A stretch of 64,000 nt of DNA from Xiphophorus maculatus (taxonomy: Eukaryota > Chordata > Actinopteri > Cyprinodontiformes > Poeciliidae): NCBI RefSeq assembly GCF_002775205.1, contig NC_036456.1, positions 23,449,968 through 23,513,967 on the forward strand. Direction: 5' to 3'. Both the position numbers and the translations under genes were made by a program. Below the pieces are notes generated by a model. It saw nothing but the letters and a program-made list of their open reading frames with translations, made no database searches and had not been told where the DNA came from. This document shows positions 46,489 through 64,000 of this stretch, piece after piece. How positions within the stretch are numbered: the stretch's first letter is position 1; each line of letters opens with the position of its first letter.

Positions 46489-49400
46489 GTAAGACGGAAC
46501 ATTTTCACCGCTTCGCAGTCCGAGAAAACGCGGCCGGTTCGGTTCTGATCGGACTCTGGCGGCGTGGAAAACCCAAACAAGTCAGAGCCAGAACTTTAAA
46601 AATCACTCGATCTGATCAATGAAAAAGACATAATCAATCAGAGAGATATCGATCCAGGCTGTAGAGAACGAGCTTTACTGTGTTTTTCTGTTTCTGCTGA
46701 TCTGAGTGTAAACTGTGAACACCTGAGGACAGGTGCGATCACGCTGGTGTTGCGTTCAAATGCCGTCGGAAACACGTTTTAGTCAATCAATTTGCGAAAC
46801 TTGCGCACCGTGACTTCAATAGAGAGTTTATTTAAATGTTTTTAATCAAAAACTTGTTTCGATTAAGCAATTAGAACTGAAAATACTTAACTTTAAAAAT
46901 GAACGCAGCTTGGTGAGGAAGTCTGGATTTCCTTCACAATAAATGACGGAAATGTGATTTTTTTTTTTTTTTTAAAAAAGTGTGTAAACAAAAACAACAA
47001 AAGGTGTACTTGCTGATGACGTCACAGGAGGACGTGATGTTTGAGCGGATCTGCTGGTTTTAGGTGAACCTTCAGTTATACTCAGGTTTCTGTGATTAGC
47101 TCATGTCCGGTCCAAGATGGATGCCGCCGCAGAACGATAATTACATCGATAAACAGATTCATTATGACATATTTTACCTCATTTTGCTCCCATGTTGGCT
47201 TTGATTTCAGTATTTTAAATATTTAATCTTTTAAATTAGGGATGTCAAACCCATTTTGTACCAGAATATTTTGATAAAACCCATAAAAAATCTGTTAAAA
47301 CTTTAATAAATCGCTGCAATAAGTACTTTTTAGTATTTGATATATCTTCACATTTTAAAATTTGGTATTATAAAGATAAAAACTGCTTTGATTTTATTTT
47401 ATTTGATTGACTGAGAGTCAAGAGGGCCACATAAGAAGCTTTAACGGGCCATATTTGGCCCCCGTGCCTTCAGTTTGACACACGTATTGGATAATTGTTC
47501 CGTTTTTCCAGATTTTCGTCACATTGAAAGTTTCAAATCATCATTCATATCTAAAACTAAACAAAAAAAAGCCTGAAGTGCAAAATCCAGTTTTCCAACG
47601 ATGGATTCAGCAATTAGGTGAAGAAATGTTTCCAAACCAGCGTTGAGGTAAGATGGCGACTGAAGTCCAGAAACACTCAGACGTCCAGAAAGCATCTGGA
47701 CCACAGAGGGACGATTACTCCCTCTGGTTCTGGACGCTGTGCAGCCCGAACAATCTTTTTTCTTTTCTTCGTTTTTCACTTTCAGCCGTTGTTATAATGC
47801 GTAACCGTGGCAACAAGGTGTTGTTTTTACAACTGGGAGCAGCTGATTAGTGTGTCAAAAGATTAAATAATATCTGAACTTTGACCTGGAGGAGTTAAGA
47901 GTAGCTTCTTGGATGTGGAGAGAGAAGCAGAAACATTTAGAGAGGAGCGGCGAAAGCAAAGGAAGAGGATTAGCAGAGCTAGCTAACAGCTGATGATGTC
48001 ATCCTGGACTTTTTCTGTTTTATTTGGAACATCACGTCTACCGTCTGAACACTGAGCTGGTAGGAAGTCATTAGACTGTCTTCAGTCAGAGGCTTCTTCA
48101 AAATCGCTGCAATACTGACTGCTACTGGAGATCCTTCCAGCCGTCCACAACATCTGAAGAAACTCAGATTATACGAGTTATCGCAACATTTAATTACCTT
48201 TTAGGATAAATAACGTTTTTTAAATCAAATTTATTTTAACAACTTTAAACTCTTGAGTTCCTGAAATAACTTGAGGGCAACCGTTGCTGCCAATTGTTGC
48301 ACAACTGGTTTTCCAGTTCAGAGAGCAATTAAGTTTTCATGAAAACCGACGTTTGGTTGGATAGTTTTTTATTTCCTTCATGAATGAATGAATGCATGAA
48401 TGCAGTCCCCATTTAAAAACTGTGTAACCATGTTGTTTACTGTGAATAATAATTTTATTAGTAATGTAATTTAAGATTGACATTTAGGTGTTAAGATTTC
48501 AGCTTTTTTCTGCAGAAGTTTTGCACATTTCAGCCAAATTGCATTGAAAAGGTAAAACTTCCTTCAGAAATCATAAGTCATAAGTTCTGGAGAAATTCTT
48601 GAAACCAACTCCAGTTAGTCATGAGTAAATGTTGCTATGCAACAGTAATTTCCGTTTCACAACTTGGCATGGACCCAAACAGATTCACAGTTTGGTCCAG
48701 AGCAGTTTTAAAGGCTTTGCTGTTTGTTTGTTTTTTAAAGAGAGACGGGATCCCAGTGAATTAGAGGTTGATTGTTGTTTTCAGTATCTTCCTGCTGGAA
48801 ACTGTTTTTAAGCAGGATTTTAAAAATGCATTTCTTCTTCCTCCAACCTGCTCTGAGCTGCTGCCGGGTCTCTGCCGACCCGAGCTGCGGTTCTGAGCGG
48901 CTCGTTTGTTCTGATTCATTGCTGTTGTCTCTTTAACCCCGATCTCATTCAGTTCCTCTCAGCAAACATCAATTCTGCGAAAGAAACAACTTCTGCTTCG
49001 TTAAATTTAAGTCTTAAACGTTGATGCTGCAGAGGCTGCTGCTGATCTGAGGAAGTGAGTTTCGTTTTTTATCCCGCTGAATAAAAAAACTGATGTTGAC
49101 AAACCTAGAAATGACATTTTTCTCTGAGGTAGGAAGCAATAATCGAGTTTCTCTTATCAGCGGCTCTGATGGACGTTGGAATCGCGTTGAGCTGGAAGCC
49201 AAACGGTCGATTCATCACATTCTTTCTTCTGTTGGGATAAAATATGCAGCTTCATTATGTCAAAAAAATTCAGATTTAGATTACAGACATGTGGTTACGG
49301 TGGGAGTTTCTTCTCTCAACTCTCTAATATATCACAATATCATCTGCAAACAATGTAATCCACAATGTGCAAATACAAAGTTTTACATTCAATATGTATT

Positions 49401-49609
49401 ACTATTATAATTATTTAGATTTTTACAGATATTTTTTCAGATTTCATATGTTTTTCATGTTCCACTCTTTCCCATATTTATCTAGTTTCTAGTTTTGTCT
49501 TTTTTTTGTGAAGTGCACAAACTTTCTAGTAACTTCCCATCGAGATTTAAGAGATTGTTTTAAGTTAAGAATTCCTTAGCATGAAGAACAGGGGTTTATT
49601 TGTTTCAGT

Positions 49610-49905
49610 AGGTAACGTCTCATTACATACGGAGTCCCGCAAGGCTCAATACCAGGACTTTTTATTCAGTACACTGCAAAAACACAAAATCTTACTAAGC
49701 TCCTACATCTTGGTAAAAGTTACTTATAAGTTAGTTTAGTCTTATTTCAAGTGTAATTAGATTTTTAAACTAGACCAAAAATACTTGGTAAGATTTTGTC
49801 TTTTTGCAGTGTATCTTTATGCTAATTCAGGTTATTACAGGAAATAAGATTATGTGTCAAATCTATGCAGATGATACACAGATTACAATGTCAGCAGCAG
49901 GCCTG
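49610..49905 (+). mobile_element. LINE reverse transcriptase fragment interrupted by a MITE
   Basis: YGVPQGSIPGLF (about 49630-49665) is followed, after the inserted MITE, by CQIYADDTQITM (about 49857-49893). These are the paired VPQGS and YADDTQ motifs of non-LTR elements. The copy is decayed by frameshifts. Confidence 0.65.
49672..49811. mobile_element. MITE copy 1 (CACTGCAAAAAC ends, TA flanks), 140 bp
   Basis: Ends CACTGCAAAAACACAAAATC and TTTTGTCTTTTTGCAGTG are inverted repeats, with TA on both outer sides (49670-49671 and 49812-49813). A TA target suggests a Tc1/mariner-type MITE. Further copies are at 53363-53626 and 58864-59219. Confidence 0.75.
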
Positions 49906-50289
49906 ACGCAATAAATAAATTAATCACATGATACATTAAAACAAAATAATTTCCATTTGCTTTTATTTTCCACTTTCTACCAAGAACTGGATGATAAAAA
50001 TCTTCAGTCTGATGTTTTAGTTCCAAATAACTTCTTACCACTGACAGTTTATTTGCAGATACTTTATAATTTAATTTACTTGTTAGTTTTGGTTGTTTGT
50101 TTATTCTGAATATTTAAAATGTCTTCCAGTTCCAGTGTTTAATATTCATCAGAATTGAAAGTTTATTGTTATTTAAGAACATATTCTGAACTCATTATTC
50201 CATTGTTTCTGTTATTTCACTTGAAAATGGTCAAAAAACAACAATATTATCGTTTATCGCGATAACTTCTGGGACGATTTATCGTCAGT

Positions 50290-50912
50290 GAGACTGGTTC
50301 TGTTGGAGTGAAACTGGTTTTGTTGGAGTGAAACTGGATCTGTTGGAGTGAGACTGGTTCTGTTGGAATGAAACTGGTTCTGTTGGAATGAAACTGGTTC
50401 TGTTGGAATGAAACTGGTTCTGCTGGAATGAAACTGGTTCTGTTGGAATGAAACTGGTTCTGTTGGAGGGAGACTGGTTCTGTTGGAGTGAAACTGGTTC
50501 TGTTGGAATTAAACTGGTTCTGCTGGAATGAAACTGGTTCTGTTGGAATGAAACTGGTTCTGCTGGAATGAAACTGGTTCTGTTGGAATGAAACTGGTTC
50601 TGTTGGAGTGAAACTGGTTCTGTTGGAGTGAAACTGGTTCTGTTGGAATGAAACTGGTTCTGTTGGAGTGAGGCTGGTTCTGTTGGAGTGAAACTGGTTC
50701 TGTTGGAGTGAAACTGGTTCTGTTGGAATGAAACTGGTTCTGTTGGAGTGAGGCTGGTTCTGTTGGAATGAAACTGGTTCTGTTGGAATGAAACTGGTTC
50801 TGTTGGAATTAAACTGGTTCTGTTGGAATGAAACTGGTTCTGTTGGAATTAAACTGGTTCTGTTGGAGTGAGACTGGTTCTGTTGGAATGAAACTGGTTC
50901 TGTTGGAGTGAG
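50290..50912. repeat. 20-bp minisatellite, about 31 units
   Basis: Tandem units of CTGGTTCTGTTGGAATGAAA with a few variant sites (AATG/AGTG, TGTT/TGCT, GAAA/GAGA). Twenty is not a multiple of three, so the protein period on the minus strand is 60 bases. The 225-residue minus ORF (QNQFHSNRTSFIPTEPVSF) is a by-product, not a gene. Confidence 0.95.
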
Positions 50913-51369
50913 AGGAAATCTCATGACCTTTGACCCCCCAGGATGTAGTTGACCATTTTCACATGTTTAAGGAGGAAACCTGTCACCAGCTGATTGTGGC
51001 TCAGGGAATCAGTGACCACATTAGTGAGGTTTATTTTCTAGGGACATTTTGCAGCTTTGAAGCCAAAATGGAGGAATTTCAAGATTAAAAACTGACCCGA
51101 TTTTTAAGGGACAATAGATGAAAAATGGCTGATTGTCCAATTCTGGTGCATTTAGAGCAGTTTTAGTTAATGTGCTTTGGTCTCAATTTGCCCTTTTTAT
51201 GAAGGATTAATTAGTTTACAGATTTCTGTCTCCATTATTTGTTGTTTTTGATGTTATTTTGGATATTTAAAATGTCTTCTAGTTCCAGTGTTAAATGTTT
51301 GTTAGAATATAAAGTTTATTGATCTTTGGGAGGATCTGATTGCATAGAGAGCCGTTGTAGATGGAAAAA

Positions 51370-51800
51370 AATAATAATTTTTGTCAAAAAACTGATATTT
51401 TAACATGAATCTACAAAATTTTCTAGACAAAAATAGGAAATTTCTGAGTCTGAAAACTCAAAGATTTGTTAGAAAAAAATCTGAAATTGTGAGACTAATC
51501 TCAGTAATTTATCAGGAAATTTAGTAGTTTGAAAAGTTGAACATTTTCTAGAAAATTTCAGAAATTTTCTGAAATTTTTGAGAAAAAACTTCAAGTTAAA
51601 AAAAAACTTTTTCTAAAAAACATTCTGGAAATAATCTCAACCCTCAATAACTTCTGGGAGTTTTTACCATCCAGTAAAATTTATGGTGACAGATCAACAG
51701 TCGTGATTGTTTGTAATATTTGACGATATTTTTGTTTCACATTTTCTAGAAAGGTTCGTGAATTTTCTCCAAAAATGTGACTATTTTTGAGGAAATTGTT
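51370..51800. repeat. TTTTCTAGAAAATTT-rich low-complexity tract
   Basis: Diverged copies of TCTAGAAAATTTCAG, GAGACTAATCTCA and AAAAATCTGAAATT, the same words as in 17860-18540. Probably two copies of one decayed satellite-like element. Confidence 0.45.
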
Positions 51801-52650
51801 AAAAATCAAAGCAGATTAACGTCCCACTTCTAGTAGCTGCGTTTATCCAGAACACAGACGGAAGTGAGAACCGGTCCAGAAGCTGAAACCGAATACGGAC
51901 CGGGTCGACTTTTAAGCAAAACGTCTAGAGTTCTGGTTCAGGAGCCGGGTTCTGTTTCTTCCTTTTCTCTCTGTGTGCAGAACTATTTCCTCTCAAAGGC
52001 TTTTCTGGTCACTCTGACCCGGTTCTATGAATGAATGACCCATTTGTCTCGCTTTTGTGGAACTAATTTTGGAGGAACAAGTTCCAGTGAAAGTGAGCAG
52101 CACGATTCACAGCAGCTGGTTACAAACTAACAAGATCAATTTCAATTTATGTACAAATAATAGAAAATAAATTCTGTAAAATCTGTTTATTCTCCAACTG
52201 GTAACAAGTTTTCTTTCTAAGGAAACTCACTCATTAATTTGGAGGTTTATTCTTCCTCCCAAGCAAGCATGTGGCGACAGTGGACGTGGTTTTCAAAGAA
52301 TTTTTAAAAATTAAATCTGAGAAAGTTTAACATGAATTTCCAGACTGAAATTTTTTAAAATTTTGCAGCTGCAAGAAATCTTTTATTGTGACTATTTCTA
52401 CCATTTTCATCGTTTTTCCCTGTTTCTGTTTTCACAACACCATGTAAACGTCACTTTTTTTAAGTCTTCCTTTAGATTTTCACTTGAATTTTGAGCTGGG
52501 CTTTGACTAGGCCACTCTAACGCATGGATATGCTTTAATTTAAGACATTTAATTTATCTCTGGCTGTAAATGTAAAATATTTTTCCAGAAACGATGCGTC
52601 TTTAGGCCAGTGTTGACGTTTAAAGTCACTGCTGCTGCATTTCCTCTCAG

Positions 52651-52716
52651 CCCAGCTGCGTCCCTTCGCGGCGTAGCGCCATGGACTGACGGACAGATGC
52701 TGCAGGTGGAGCCAGA
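52651..52716 (+). promoter_or_regulatory. tec: tec leader with uORFs overlapping the start codon
   Basis: The exon starts after CCTCTCAG. Joined to the exon ending at 46488 it carries three uORFs. The first has 12 codons, from ATG 46476 across the splice to TAG 52674-52676. The second has 2 codons, ATG GAC TGA at 52681-52689, in an ideal Kozak setting (GCGCCATGG). The third has 7 codons, ATG 52697 to TGA 52718-52720, and its stop overlaps the tec ATG in ATGA. This arrangement usually lowers translation and permits termination-reinitiation. Confidence 0.65.

Positions 52717-64000
<11,284 letters not shown>

Larger units (their letters stand above)
46489..52650 (+). other. tec: tec leader intron (about 6.2 kb)
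   Basis: No coding exon seen. It contains an X-box-like GTAACCGTGGCAAC (47801-47814), a nested LINE/MITE (49610-49905), a 20-bp minisatellite (50290-50912) and a TTTTCTAGAAAATTT-rich tract (51370-51800). Other parts are unremarkable AT-rich sequence. Confidence 0.5.

Noticed and set aside
47519..47779. 86-residue minus ORF and overlapping plus ORF
   Set aside because: No conserved motif, no splice partner and no codon bias; judged chance.
50247..50924. 225-residue minus-strand ORF rich in Gln, Asn, Ser and Thr
   Set aside because: It is the 20-bp minisatellite read through; the period and composition follow from the DNA repeat, with no splice or start context.

Overview
This is vertebrate nuclear DNA, almost certainly from a ray-finned (teleost) fish. 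It has multi-exon genes with consensus GT-AG introns, AT-rich introns full of fish-type transposon debris (MITEs, LINE fragments, micro- and minisatellites), and no bacterial features. I assembled gene models by hand from reading frames, splice sites and intron phases; exon edges are given with each gene.

Layout. (1) 1-16.4 kb, + strand: an ABCG2-type half transporter in 18 coding exons (633 codons), with a likely noncoding first exon near 0.7 kb. (2) 16.4-19.1 kb: repeat-rich spacer. (3) 19.16-21.55 kb, + strand: a three-exon gene for a small secreted protein of 162 residues that I do not recognise. It has a signal peptide and an acidic, serine-rich tail. (4) 21.9-28.4 kb, - strand: the CDKL2 kinase with a very long C-terminal tail, possibly with extra 3' exons, and a CpG-rich promoter carrying a perfect palindromic X-box. 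(5) 29.4-37.05 kb, - strand: TXK, a Tec-family tyrosine kinase without a PH domain, including the cysteine-string exon; its first coding exon was not found. (6) 37-46 kb: non-coding spacer between the divergent txk and tec genes, full of transposon and satellite fragments, with one orphan exon-like ORF. (7) 46.2-64 kb, + strand: TEC (PH, BTK zinc motif, proline-rich/acidic linker, SH3, SH2, kinase), running off the right edge within the kinase domain. Its spliced leader holds three short upstream ORFs, the last overlapping the main start codon.

How the genes fit together. txk and tec are paralogues: their homologous kinase-region exons have identical lengths (75, 172, 217 and 65 nt). Both act downstream of immune receptors. 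In human, TXK and TEC are also neighbours but lie on the same strand; here they are head to head. cdkl2 and abcg2 map to the same human chromosome (4) but farther away, so this is a rearranged block of chromosome-4-type synteny.

The points most worth following are the unknown secreted protein, an ABCG2 paralogue without the extracellular-loop cysteines, the tec uORF leader, candidate extra cdkl2 3' exons, and a 48-bp hAT-like MITE with a perfect 8-bp target duplication. I found no RNA genes, CRISPR arrays or prokaryotic systems.
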